64,000 nucleotides of DNA from Clostridiales bacterium UBA6114. Its GTDB lineage: Bacteria; Bacillota; Clostridia; Oscillospirales; Butyricicoccaceae. The stretch is taken from NCBI GenBank assembly GCA_002423435.1, contig DIWE01000036.1, positions 201,684-265,683 on the forward strand, given 5' to 3'. Made by a program: the position numbers and the translations under genes. Below the pieces are notes generated by a model that was not told the DNA's origin, did not search any database, and saw only the letters and a list, made by a program, of their open reading frames with translations. Numbering within the stretch: position 1 is the first letter of the stretch; each line of letters begins with the position of its first letter. This document shows positions 49,387 to 57,767 of the stretch, one piece after another.

Positions 49387-50859
49387 TTGACGAACATAAG
49401 CTTTGACGAGAAGTTTCAGAAGGAGGGGCTTACGTTTGACGACGTGCTTCTGATTCCATCCAAGAGCGAGGTGCTGCCGCGCGAAGTGGATGTCACGACC
49501 AGAATCACGAAAACGGTTTTCCTTAAAATACCGCTGGTCAGCGCCGCGATGGATACCGTGACGGAGTCGAAAATGGCGATTGCGATCGCGCGGGAAGGCG
49601 GTATGGGGGTTATCCATAAAAATATGTCGATTTCGGAGCAGGTCGATCAGATCGACCGCGTAAAGCGCTCGGAAAACGGTGTGATCAAAGACCCGTTCTT
49701 TCTATCGCCGGACCACACGCTCAAAAATGCCGACGACCTGATGGCGAAATACCGGATCTCGGGCGTGCCGATCTGCGAAAACGGAAAGCTCGTCGGCATT
49801 ATCACAAACCGCGATTTAAAATTCGAGGACAATCTTTCAAAGCGCATCCGCGAGGTGATGACGACAAATCTGATTACGGCCCCTGTCGGCACGACGCTTT
49901 CCGAGGCGAGAAGCATTCTGCACCGTCACAAGATCGAGAAGCTGCCGCTTGTCGGAGAAAACGGGGAATTAAAGGGACTCATCACAATCAAGGACATCGA
50001 AAAGGCGATCCAGTATCCGAATACCGCCCGCGACGTGCAGGGGAGGCTCCTTGTCGGCGCCGCCATCGGCGTGACGGGGGACGTGCTCGAACGCGCGTCG
50101 GAGCTTTATAAGGTCGGCGCGGACGTGCTTGTGCTCGACTCGGCGCACGGGCATTCCAAAGGCATTATAGACTGCGTTGAAAAGATCAAGGCATCCATCC
50201 CGGACGCCCAGCTTGTCGTCGGGAACATCGCGACGTCGGAAGCGGCCGAGGAGCTGATTGCCGCCGGCGCCGACTGCTTAAAGGTCGGCATCGGGCCGGG
50301 CTCCATCTGCACGACCCGTGTCGTCGCCGGAATCGGGGTGCCGCAGATCACGGCTATTTACGACGTCGCCTGTGTCGCGCGCAAATACGACATTCCGGTT
50401 ATTGCCGACGGCGGAATAAAATATTCAGGGGACATCCCAAAAGCGATCGCCGTCGGCGCGGATGTCGTCATGATCGGCTCGCTTTTCGCCGGGTGTGAGG
50501 AAAGCCCGGGCGAAAACGAAATTTTCCAGGGCAGGCGGTTTAAGGTCTACCGCGGAATGGGGTCGCTAGCCGCGATGTCGAAGGGAAGCCGCGACCGGTA
50601 CTTCCAGGAGGACGCGAAGAAGCTTGTCCCGGAGGGCGTCGAAGGGCGTGTGCCCTATAAGGGGACGGTTTCGGACACGGTATACCAGCTCGTCGGGGGC
50701 CTCAAGTCGGGAATGGGCTACTGCGGGACGGCGACGATCGCCGAGCTTCAGCAAAACGGCCGCTTTATCCGAATCACGGGCGCAGGGCTTAAGGAAAGCC
50801 ATCCGCATGATATCTACGTGACGAAGGAAGCGCCCAACTATTCGGTCGGCGGCCAGTGA
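49387..50859 (+). CDS. guaB: Inosine-5'-monophosphate dehydrogenase
   Basis: A 490-aa enzyme that oxidises IMP to XMP, the committed step to GTP. The catalytic loop Cys lies in GPGSICTTR, with IADGGIKYSGDIPKAIAVGADVVMIGS and the flap YKGMGSLAAM-like segment (YRGMGSLAAMSKGSRDRYF). Two CBS domains (about 95-210) interrupt the barrel: FFLSPDHTLKNADDLMAKYRISGVPI and TAPVGTTLSEARSILHRHKIEKLPLV. TTG 49387 lies 6 nt after AGGAGGG; GTG 49360 upstream has no ribosome binding site. Confidence 0.96.
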   Translation: MTNISFDEKFQKEGLTFDDVLLIPSKSEVLPREVDVTTRITKTVFLKIPLVSAAMDTVTESKMAIAIAREGGMGVIHKNMSISEQVDQIDRVKRSENGVIKDPFFLSPDHTLKNADDLMAKYRISGVPICENGKLVGIITNRDLKFEDNLSKRIREVMTTNLITAPVGTTLSEARSILHRHKIEKLPLVGENGELKGLITIKDIEKAIQYPNTARDVQGRLLVGAAIGVTGDVLERASELYKVGADVLVLDSAHGHSKGIIDCVEKIKASIPDAQLVVGNIATSEAAEELIAAGADCLKVGIGPGSICTTRVVAGIGVPQITAIYDVACVARKYDIPVIADGGIKYSGDIPKAIAVGADVVMIGSLFAGCEESPGENEIFQGRRFKVYRGMGSLAAMSKGSRDRYFQEDAKKLVPEGVEGRVPYKGTVSDTVYQLVGGLKSGMGYCGTATIAELQQNGRFIRITGAGLKESHPHDIYVTKEAPNYSVGGQ

Positions 50860-50923
50860 CCGAATAGGCCCGGAGCGATTGCGGTTCACGACCGAAATAA
50901 TACCGGAGAGGAATGCATAAAAA

Positions 50924-51757
50924 GTGAGCGAAAACTGTACCCACGACTGCAGCACCTGCGGGGAAAACTGCAGCGAGCGGAAGATGAAAAGGGAAGACTT
51001 TCTGGAAAAACCGCATGAGATGAGCAATATCGGAAAGGTCTTCGGCGTTGTGAGCGGAAAGGGCGGCGTGGGGAAATCGCTCGTCACCTCCATGCTCGCC
51101 GTTTTACTGAACCGGAAGGGCTATCGGACGGCGGTGCTCGACGCCGATATCACAGGTCCCTCCATCCCGAAGATCTTCGGGCTTCGGGAAAAAGCGGACG
51201 GAAACGCGCTCGGCATTTACCCCGTTTCGACCAAGACGGGCATCCGCGTAATGTCCGTTAATCTCCTTCTCCAGGACGAAACGGCCCCGGTCGTCTGGCG
51301 CGGCCCCGTGATTTCGGGTACGGTAAAACAGTTCTGGACCGACGTCGTCTGGGGGGACGTCGACTTTATGTTCGTCGACATGCCTCCGGGGACGGGCGAC
51401 GTGCCGCTTACGGTGTTCCAGTCCATCCCGCTCGACGGGATCGTCGTTGTCACCTCCCCCCAGGAGCTTGTGTCGATGATCGTCGAAAAGGCGGTCAAAA
51501 TGGCGGGGATGATGGAAATACCGGTGCTCGGCGTCGTTGAAAATTTCAGCTTTGTCCAATGTCCCGACTGCGGGAAGAAAATAAAGGTGTTCGGCGAAAG
51601 TCATATCGACAAAGCCGCGGAAAGGTTCGGAGTACCCGTGCTCGGCGCTCTCCCGGTCGATCCGAAAATCGCCGCCGCGTGTGACGCGGGCTTGATCGAG
51701 CTTTTTGAAGGCGACTGGCTCGACCGGGCCGCCGACAAAATAGAAGCGCTCAAATGA
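50924..51757 (+). CDS. Mrp/NBP35-type Fe-S cluster carrier ATPase
   Basis: A 277-aa P-loop ATPase of the Mrp (ApbC/Nbp35) family, which binds and transfers iron-sulfur clusters. Walker A is the deviant SGKGGVGKS; DADITGPSIP and FVDMPPGTGDVPLTVFQSIPLDGIVVVTSPQELVSMIV are standard. The C-terminal CPDCGKKIKVFG holds the shared CxxC. An N-terminal extension has four cysteines in CTHDCSTCGENC, as in Nbp35-like forms that bind an extra cluster. GTG 50924 follows GGAGAGGAA at a rather long distance. Confidence 0.92.
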   Translation: MSENCTHDCSTCGENCSERKMKREDFLEKPHEMSNIGKVFGVVSGKGGVGKSLVTSMLAVLLNRKGYRTAVLDADITGPSIPKIFGLREKADGNALGIYPVSTKTGIRVMSVNLLLQDETAPVVWRGPVISGTVKQFWTDVVWGDVDFMFVDMPPGTGDVPLTVFQSIPLDGIVVVTSPQELVSMIVEKAVKMAGMMEIPVLGVVENFSFVQCPDCGKKIKVFGESHIDKAAERFGVPVLGALPVDPKIAAACDAGLIELFEGDWLDRAADKIEALK

Positions 51758-51780
51758 GTGAATGAGTTGAGGTGATACCC

Positions 51781-52218
51781 GTGGGTAAAAAGGCCGATCT
51801 TGCGGAACAATATTTCAGGGAAGGTTACAATTGCGCCCAGTCGCTGATTCTTGCATTCTCCGACGAAATTCCGATTTCGTCCGGGGAGGCGGCTAAGGCT
51901 GCATCCTCCTTCGGCGGGGGCATTGCCCGGATGAAGGAGGTCTGCGGCGCGCTCAGCGGCATGTTTATGGTCGCCGGCCTTTTGTACGGGCCGGAAAAGC
52001 CCGGCGCCGAGGAAAAACGGCGGCATTACGAGCGCATCCGGAGGATGTCCGACGAGTTTAAGTCCGAATACGGCTCGATCGTGTGCCGCGATCTTCTTAA
52101 GACGCGCGCGGAGCAAAACGGGGCGGACCATGTGCTCACCTGCACGGTCTTTGTCAGGAGAGCCGCCGACATTATGCAACGGGAGATCGAAGCGGCTCAA
52201 TCGGAAAAGGCAGAATAA
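51781..52218 (+). CDS. C_GCAxxG_C_C family (putative redox) protein
   Basis: A 145-aa protein of the family named for its Cys pattern: YNCAQSLILAF, then SSFGGGIARMKEVCGALSG, and later cysteines SIVCRDLL and LTCTVFV. The family is often found beside redox or metal proteins in anaerobes and may bind a cofactor; its reaction is unknown. GTG 51781 lies 8 nt after GAGG; GTG 51772 is within the ribosome binding site. It follows the Mrp gene by 23 nt and is likely in the same operon. Confidence 0.85.
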   Translation: MGKKADLAEQYFREGYNCAQSLILAFSDEIPISSGEAAKAASSFGGGIARMKEVCGALSGMFMVAGLLYGPEKPGAEEKRRHYERIRRMSDEFKSEYGSIVCRDLLKTRAEQNGADHVLTCTVFVRRAADIMQREIEAAQSEKAE

Positions 52219-52236
52219 TCAAGGTTTTATATCGGC

Positions 52237-52268
52237 AAAACCGGCCGCTTTCTGGCGGCCGGTTTTTT
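52237..52268 (+). terminator. Intrinsic terminator after the Mrp operon
   Basis: A 12-bp stem AAAACCGGCCGC / GCGGCCGGTTTT with a 6-nt loop followed by further T. The 52219-52692 gap otherwise holds only the asd promoter and leader. Confidence 0.9.
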
Positions 52269-52485
52269 AATTCTTCGGCATCATAATATCGCGCAGCCGA
52301 GGGAGAATAACGGGAAGGGTCGGAGCGGGTTCGGATATGCCTTCTAGCCTTATGTCTGGAAGTCCTCAATAAAATGTGCCGTATAAAAAAATTGATTTTT
52401 TATCGGATCAAAATTGCAAAATCGGAGTATGCTGAGAATAACGAAAAATATAAATGCGAAGTGTGGAAAAAACAAAAAAATGCTA

Positions 52486-52514
52486 TTGCAATCTACTCGC
52501 GGGCGGTGTATAAT
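52486..52514 (+). promoter_or_regulatory. asd promoter with ~170-nt leader
   Basis: TTGCAA (52486-52491), 17-nt spacer, TATAAT (52509-52514). Transcription would start near 52521, leaving a leader of about 170 nt before asd. It is GC-rich with possible GCGCC-type pairing at 52590-52635, but I do not recognise a lysine riboswitch or T-box. Confidence 0.65.
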
Positions 52515-52692
52515 TTCTCGCAATCGTATTTTGCGCACACTTTCCGAATGCAGTCGTGAACAGCGGCGGCGTCATCGGTGTGAATTTGTCCTGCGTCCGG
52601 CGCATTGCCCCGTCATCCAGCGCCCGGCGGCGCATTCCTGCTTTTCTTAAAACGGTGTACATATAAGGAAGGAAAGGCAGGATTTAACCGAT

Positions 52693-53721
52693 ATGGAAAA
52701 AATTACGATTGGCGTTGTCGGCGCGCTGGGCGCCGTCGGAACATGTATGATCCGGTGCATCGAGGAGTCGGGGCTGCCGGTCTCAAAGCTGATCCCCCTC
52801 GATGTCCATGAAAACGAAGGCAAGACATTGCGCTACCGCGGATCGGACGTTTCCGTGCGCGAAGCGGGCAAGGGCAGCTTTCAGGGCATTGACATCGCGC
52901 TGTTTTCCGCGGGGGCGCAGGCGAGCCGGACCTTGGCCCCGGTCGCCGTCGAAGAGGGCTGCACCGTGATCGACAACTCGAGCGAGTGGAGGATGAAGGG
53001 GGGCGTCCCTCTGGTCGTCCCCGAGGTAAACCCGGAGGCCTTGCGGCGGCACAGGGGCATCATTGCAAACCCGAACTGCTCGACCATACAGATGCTGGTC
53101 GCCTTGAAGCCACTCCACGACGCGTTCCGGATCAAAAGGATTGTGGTCTCCACCTATCAGGCGGTCTCGGGTACAGGACAGAAAGCCGTGAAAGAGCTTG
53201 AGGATCAGGCGAGGCAGTTTGTCGCGGACAGGGAGATTACAAAAAGCGTGTACCCGCATCGGATCCTCTTCAACTGCCTGCCGCAGATCGACGACTTCCT
53301 TGATTCGGGCTATACAAAGGAAGAAATGAAAATGGTCAACGAAACCAGAAAGATCCTCGGCGACAGGGACATCCGGGTCTGCCCGACCGCCGTCCGGGTG
53401 CCGGTTTTCCGCGGGCACAGCGAATCGATCAATATTGAAACCGAAAAACCGCTGCCGCCGCCCTCTGAAATCAGACAAATACTAAGAAAGGCGCCCGGCG
53501 TTTCAGTGATCGACGACATTGAGAACAAGAAATATCCCATGCCGGTCGACTGCGTGGGGAAGGGAGATACCTTCGTCGGACGCATCCGCAGTGATCCGAC
53601 CGTTGAAAACGGTCTGAGCCTGTGGGTCGTCGCGGATAACCTCATGAAGGGCGCGGCCTTAAACGCCGTCCAGATCGCGGAGCTTCTCTGCGAGAAGGGC
53701 TTAATAAAAGGAGAGACATAA
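52693..53721 (+). CDS. asd: Aspartate-semialdehyde dehydrogenase
   Basis: A 342-aa enzyme reducing aspartyl phosphate to the semialdehyde for lysine, threonine and methionine. The Rossmann start is GVVGALGAVGTCMIRCIEE. The catalytic Cys is in NPNCSTIQMLVALKPL, followed by STYQAVSGTGQKAV, and the His in RVPVFRGHSESINIE. GGAAGGAAAGGCAGG lies upstream of the ATG. lysC starts 2 nt after the stop, so the first two steps of the aspartate pathway form one operon. Confidence 0.95.
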   Translation: MEKITIGVVGALGAVGTCMIRCIEESGLPVSKLIPLDVHENEGKTLRYRGSDVSVREAGKGSFQGIDIALFSAGAQASRTLAPVAVEEGCTVIDNSSEWRMKGGVPLVVPEVNPEALRRHRGIIANPNCSTIQMLVALKPLHDAFRIKRIVVSTYQAVSGTGQKAVKELEDQARQFVADREITKSVYPHRILFNCLPQIDDFLDSGYTKEEMKMVNETRKILGDRDIRVCPTAVRVPVFRGHSESINIETEKPLPPPSEIRQILRKAPGVSVIDDIENKKYPMPVDCVGKGDTFVGRIRSDPTVENGLSLWVVADNLMKGAALNAVQIAELLCEKGLIKGET

Positions 53722-53723
53722 GA

Positions 53724-54821
53724 GTGCCGACAGTAGTGTTCAAGTTTGGAGGAACCTCCGTAAACAGCGCCGAAAAGCGCGAAAGGATCGTCGAGCTCAC
53801 AAGGCGCGAAATCGAAAGGGGTGCGGGCGTCGTTATCGTCGTGTCCGCGATGGGCAGGCGCGGCGAACCCTACGCAACCGATACCCTCCTGTCCCTTTTG
53901 GACAGAAACGCCGACAAAAATGTCTCCGACCTCCTGATCGGCTGCGGTGAAATCATTTCGGCCTGCGTGGTTGCAGACTGCTTTAAGGCGCGGGGGATCA
54001 AAGCGTTTCCGATGACCGCCCTTCAGGCGGGTATTTCTACCGACGGCCGGTTTGCCGACGCGCGGATTACCTCCATCGACACCTCGATGATGAGGGCGAA
54101 GCTTGACGAGGGCTTTGTCGTGGTCTTAACCGGCTTTCAGGGATACTCGAAGACAAACGAGCTGACAACCCTCGGCCGGGGCGGAAGCGACACCACGGCG
54201 GTCGCCGTGGGCGGCGCGCTGAAGGCGTCAAGGGTTGTAATCTATTCGGACGTTCCGGGCGTCGCGCAGGCGGACCCGCGCATCGTCCCGCAGGCGAGGT
54301 TCTTAAAAACGATAGACTTCCCGTCGATGCTCTTCCTGTCCGCCATGGGCGCGAAGGTGCTCCACCCCAACGCGATCCGAACTGCGGTTCAGTTTCAAAT
54401 GCCTTTTGAGGCCAAGGATATCGGCTCCGACGAGGGAGGGACGAGGATCGGGTTTGACGGGGAGGCCGTCGGCGGTCTTTACGGCATGTCCATACTGAAG
54501 GGCGCGAAGGTCTACGAGACGGCGGGAGACGGCCCGGACCCGGCCGAGCTTTTCGACGAAGGCGGAAACGCCGTCCTTTTAACCGACTTGGACGGCAAAC
54601 GGAAGCCTCTCACGGAATATCCGGGGTGTCACACCCTGGCGGTCTGCTGCTGCGGCTTAAATCCCCTTGCCATTGGCGGGATTCTTGAGGAGAAGGGCTT
54701 TCGGTGCGAGGCCTCCTTCGCAAAGGACGGCAAGGCGGCCTTCATTTTGCCGGAGGACGCGGCGGAAGACGCCATGAAGGCCGTTTTCGCGGAGCTTGAG
54801 GCTCGGTTTATGAGCGAATGA
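53724..54821 (+). CDS. Aspartate kinase
   Basis: A 365-aa aspartokinase that phosphorylates aspartate. Kinase motifs are clear: VFKFGGTSV at the start, VVIVVSAMGRRGEPYATD, ELTTLGRGGSDTTAVAVGGAL, VIYSDVPGVAQADPRIV and FLSAMGAKVLHPNAI. The regulatory C-terminus (about residues 245-365) is short and only loosely resembles the two ACT domains of other aspartokinases (usual length 400-450 aa), so its feedback control may differ. The GTG start follows AAAGGAGAGACATAAGA. Fosters dipicolinate or cell-wall precursor supply through the asd step. Confidence 0.9.
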   Translation: MPTVVFKFGGTSVNSAEKRERIVELTRREIERGAGVVIVVSAMGRRGEPYATDTLLSLLDRNADKNVSDLLIGCGEIISACVVADCFKARGIKAFPMTALQAGISTDGRFADARITSIDTSMMRAKLDEGFVVVLTGFQGYSKTNELTTLGRGGSDTTAVAVGGALKASRVVIYSDVPGVAQADPRIVPQARFLKTIDFPSMLFLSAMGAKVLHPNAIRTAVQFQMPFEAKDIGSDEGGTRIGFDGEAVGGLYGMSILKGAKVYETAGDGPDPAELFDEGGNAVLLTDLDGKRKPLTEYPGCHTLAVCCCGLNPLAIGGILEEKGFRCEASFAKDGKAAFILPEDAAEDAMKAVFAELEARFMSE

Positions 54822-54906
54822 GCGACGGGCCTTCCCTTTTCGGGCGGTTATTTCGTATCTGTACTTTGGCGGCCGGGAAAAGACCGATATCGGACGGAGG
54901 AGTTTT

Positions 54907-55443
54907 ATGGGGCTAAAAAAGGGGTACATCCAGGTCTATACGGGCAACGGCAAAGGGAAAACAACTGCCGCGCTCGGCCAGGGCCTTCGCGCGTGCGGAC
55001 ATAATCTGGAAGTGTGCATGGTGCAGTTCTTAAAAACGGACGACAGCGGGGAGCTCTGCAGCATACCGCTCCTCCGGGGAAATTTCAGGGTGTTTCGCTT
55101 TGAATCGGAAAAAGGGTTTCTCTGGACGCTCTCGCCAAAGCAAAAGGAGCTCTTAAAATCCGAGATCTGTACCGCTATGGAATTTGTCAAAAAAGTGATG
55201 AAAGGATATGAGTACGATATTCTGATCCTTGATGAAATCGCGGCGGTCCTGTCAAACGGGCTGTACAGCACCAGGGAGTTTTTAAAAATCATCAAGGGAA
55301 AACCGGATGCGATGGAAATCATCCTGACCGGCCGGGATATGCCGGAGGCGGTTTTGAAAATCGCGGACCTGGTCACCGAGATGCGCGAGGTAAAACATTA
55401 TTTTAACGAGGGTGTCACGGCGAGAGCCGGGATCGAGAAATAA
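54907..55443 (+). CDS. cobO: Cob(I)yrinic acid a,c-diamide adenosyltransferase
   Basis: A 178-aa CobA/CobO/BtuR-family ATP:corrinoid adenosyltransferase, which forms adenosylcobalamin. The P-loop GNGKGKTTAALGQGLRACG sits at residues 14-32, followed by MVQFLKTDDSGE and DILILDEIAAVLSNGLYS, and the ending LTGRDMPEAVLKIADLVTEMREVKHYFNEGVTARAGIEK is diagnostic. GGAGGAGTTTT precedes the ATG. No other cobalamin genes are in the window, so it probably salvages corrinoids. Confidence 0.94.
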   Translation: MGLKKGYIQVYTGNGKGKTTAALGQGLRACGHNLEVCMVQFLKTDDSGELCSIPLLRGNFRVFRFESEKGFLWTLSPKQKELLKSEICTAMEFVKKVMKGYEYDILILDEIAAVLSNGLYSTREFLKIIKGKPDAMEIILTGRDMPEAVLKIADLVTEMREVKHYFNEGVTARAGIEK

Positions 55444-55543
55444 ACGCTCTTTATCAGCGAAACGTTTGGGCAAGGCCCGAAGCCAAATGATAAAAAACAT
55501 ATTGAAATCTGATGAGAAAAGGTACATGGAGGCAGGCAAAAAG

Positions 55544-56830
55544 ATGAATCGGTATGAGAAGATGACGGAAGAGGAACTCAAAGCGGACTATCAACAGACT
55601 ATGGCTCGTTTTGAAGCCTTAAAATCGCAGAACCTGAGACTGAATATGTCGCGCGGAAAGCCCGGGAGCGATCAGCTCGATCTGTCCGACGGCCTGCTTA
55701 AGATTCTGACGGAACCAAAGGATTGTTATTTTGAAGGGGAGGATGCCCGAAACTACGGAATGCTCGACGGCGTTCCGGATTGCAGGAAGCTGTTTTCGGA
55801 GCTTCTCGGCGTGTCGGAAAGCGAGATCCTTGTCGGCGGGAACTCGAGCCTCTCGCTCATGTACGACCTGATTTCAAAAGCCTATACCCATGGGCTCCTG
55901 AAGAGCGAGACTCCGTGGGGGAAGCTCGACAAAATCAAATTCCTCTGCCCGTCGCCCGGGTATGACCGTCATTTTCTCGTTACCGAATCCTTCGGCGCGG
56001 AGCTTATAACGATTCCGATGAGGGACCACGGACCCGACATGGATATGATCGAGGAGTACGTAAAGGACCCGCTTATAAAGGGCGTCTGGTGCGTGCCGAA
56101 ATACTCGAATCCCGAAGGCATCATATTCAGCGACGAGGTGATCGCGCGGTTTGCAGACCTAAAGCCCGCGGCCCCCGATTTTGTGATCATCTGGGATAAC
56201 GCTTACTGCGTGCACGAGTTCGAGGGAGACTTTGTGCCGTTTAAGAACATCCTGGAAGAATGCCGCAGAGCGGGAAACCCCGACATGGTGTTTGAATTCG
56301 CGTCGACCTCCAAAATCACCTATCCCGGAGCCGGGGTCGCCGTCATGGCCTCGAGCGAGGATAACATCGCGTATATGAAGAAGCTTATCGGCGTGCAGAT
56401 CATCTGCTACGACAAGGTAAACCAATTGCGCCACGCCCGTTTTCTGAAAGACAAGAAAGGCGTGCTCGAACTGATGAAGAAGCACGCGGTGATATTAAAG
56501 CCGAAATTCGACATGGTGTTTTCCTGCCTGGACCGGGAAATCAGGGAGCTCGGCATCGCCTCGTGGAAGAAGCCGAAGGGCGGATATTTCATCAGCCTCG
56601 ATACCGAGCCGGGGTGCGCCAAGCGTGCGCTAAGTCTCGCGAAAGAGGCGGGCGTCGTGATGACCGAGGCTGGGGCGACCTTTCCGTACGGAAAGGACCC
56701 GGAGGACAGAAACATCCGCATCGCTCCGACCTATCCGCCCGTGGATGAGCTTGAGAAGGCAATGGATGTGCTTTGCATCTGCCTGAAGCTCGCGGCAATG
56801 GAAAAGGCGATGAATAGGAAGAGACACTGA
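55544..56830 (+). CDS. Aspartate-type aminotransferase (PLP fold type I)
   Basis: A 428-aa aminotransferase of the Asp_aminotransf group (DUF-type PF12897-like) found in Firmicutes. It starts YEKMTEEELKADYQQTMARFEALKSQNLRLNMSRGKPGSDQLDLS. The PLP site has IIWDNAYCVHEF (Asp and Tyr contacting the cofactor) and the Schiff-base Lys in FASTSKITYPGAGVAVMASS; GGNSSLSLMYDLI binds the phosphate. It would transfer the amino group between aspartate (or alanine) and 2-oxoglutarate. ATG 55544 has GGAGG 11 nt upstream; Met38 at 55526 is an alternative. Confidence 0.88.
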   Translation: MNRYEKMTEEELKADYQQTMARFEALKSQNLRLNMSRGKPGSDQLDLSDGLLKILTEPKDCYFEGEDARNYGMLDGVPDCRKLFSELLGVSESEILVGGNSSLSLMYDLISKAYTHGLLKSETPWGKLDKIKFLCPSPGYDRHFLVTESFGAELITIPMRDHGPDMDMIEEYVKDPLIKGVWCVPKYSNPEGIIFSDEVIARFADLKPAAPDFVIIWDNAYCVHEFEGDFVPFKNILEECRRAGNPDMVFEFASTSKITYPGAGVAVMASSEDNIAYMKKLIGVQIICYDKVNQLRHARFLKDKKGVLELMKKHAVILKPKFDMVFSCLDREIRELGIASWKKPKGGYFISLDTEPGCAKRALSLAKEAGVVMTEAGATFPYGKDPEDRNIRIAPTYPPVDELEKAMDVLCICLKLAAMEKAMNRKRH

Positions 56831-56870
56831 ATGCGCGCTTGAAACGCTTCGGTATTAAGGAGAAACGGCG

Positions 56871-57713
56871 ATGAAGGAATTTACGGCCTATGGGCTGATC
56901 GGCGACCCGGTCGGGCACAGCTTGTCTCCGGCGGTTATGAACATATTTCTGCAGCATTACGGAATGAATGCCGCGTTTATTGTCATAAGGATCCGGAAGG
57001 GGGAGCTTTCGCGGCTGTTTGACGATTACATCGGGGCGCTTTCGCTCGGCGGCTTTACGATCACCATGCCGCATAAGGAGGATGTCATCCCGTACCTTGA
57101 CGAAATGAGCGACGCCGCAAAGCGGTGCCGCTCGGTAAACGTCGTGTCGTTCAGTGGCGGAAAACGCTTCGGGCACACGACCGACGGGCTTGGCTGCCTT
57201 AAATCCTTTGAGGAAACCGGGCGGAAGGCAAAAGACCAGAAGGTCGTTATCTTAGGCGTCGGCGGCGCGTCCAAATCGATCGCGCACGCCTTCGGCGCCG
57301 CCGGCGCGGACGTTACCCTTCTGTCCAGAGACATCGAAAAGGCAAAAGCGGCGGCAGATGAAATCGGGGGCATCAAAGGCGGCGATTCGGGCAGGCTTAA
57401 TTCGTACATGCCCGGCTGCACGCTTTTTATAAACGCTTCCCCGCTCGGCATGAAGGGAAGCCCCGACTTTGACGATTTTTCATTTCTGGATCTTCTGCCA
57501 AAGACGGCGACCGTCTACGATGCGGTTTACAACCCGCGTGAGACGTCGCTTCTGCGTGAGGCGCGAAACCGGGGCATTCATACGGTCGAGGGGCTTCGGA
57601 TGCTTCTTTCGCAGATGGGGGCCCTTTTTGAGACGCTGACGGGGATTTCCCCCGACGGCGAAGTGATGCAGACGGCCTTTTGCAAGGTCGGCGATCTCCT
57701 CGCGGAAAAATAG
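56871..57713 (+). CDS. aroE: Shikimate dehydrogenase
   Basis: A 280-aa NADP-dependent enzyme of aromatic amino acid synthesis. The substrate site reads GDPVGHSLSPAVMN and GGFTITMPHKEDVIPYLDEM, where the usual NVT-PHK lysine is present as MPHK. TTDGLGCL provides the catalytic Asp. The NADP fold has VVILGVGGASKSIAHAFGAAGADVTLLSRD. AAGGAG precedes the ATG at good distance. It is 40 nt downstream of the aminotransferase gene. Confidence 0.94.
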   Translation: MKEFTAYGLIGDPVGHSLSPAVMNIFLQHYGMNAAFIVIRIRKGELSRLFDDYIGALSLGGFTITMPHKEDVIPYLDEMSDAAKRCRSVNVVSFSGGKRFGHTTDGLGCLKSFEETGRKAKDQKVVILGVGGASKSIAHAFGAAGADVTLLSRDIEKAKAAADEIGGIKGGDSGRLNSYMPGCTLFINASPLGMKGSPDFDDFSFLDLLPKTATVYDAVYNPRETSLLREARNRGIHTVEGLRMLLSQMGALFETLTGISPDGEVMQTAFCKVGDLLAEK

Positions 57714-57729
57714 GACTGAAATAATGAAA

Positions 57730-57761
57730 AAGGAGCTGGACCGTATCGGTTCCAGCTCCTT
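57730..57761. terminator. Bidirectional terminator between aroE and hrcA
   Basis: An 11-bp perfect stem AAGGAGCTGGA / TCCAGCTCCTT with a 10-nt loop. In the minus direction TTTTTC follows, a good terminator for hrcA; on plus the tail TTGCCGTTTTA is weaker. Confidence 0.8.
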
Positions 57762-57767
57762 GCCGTT

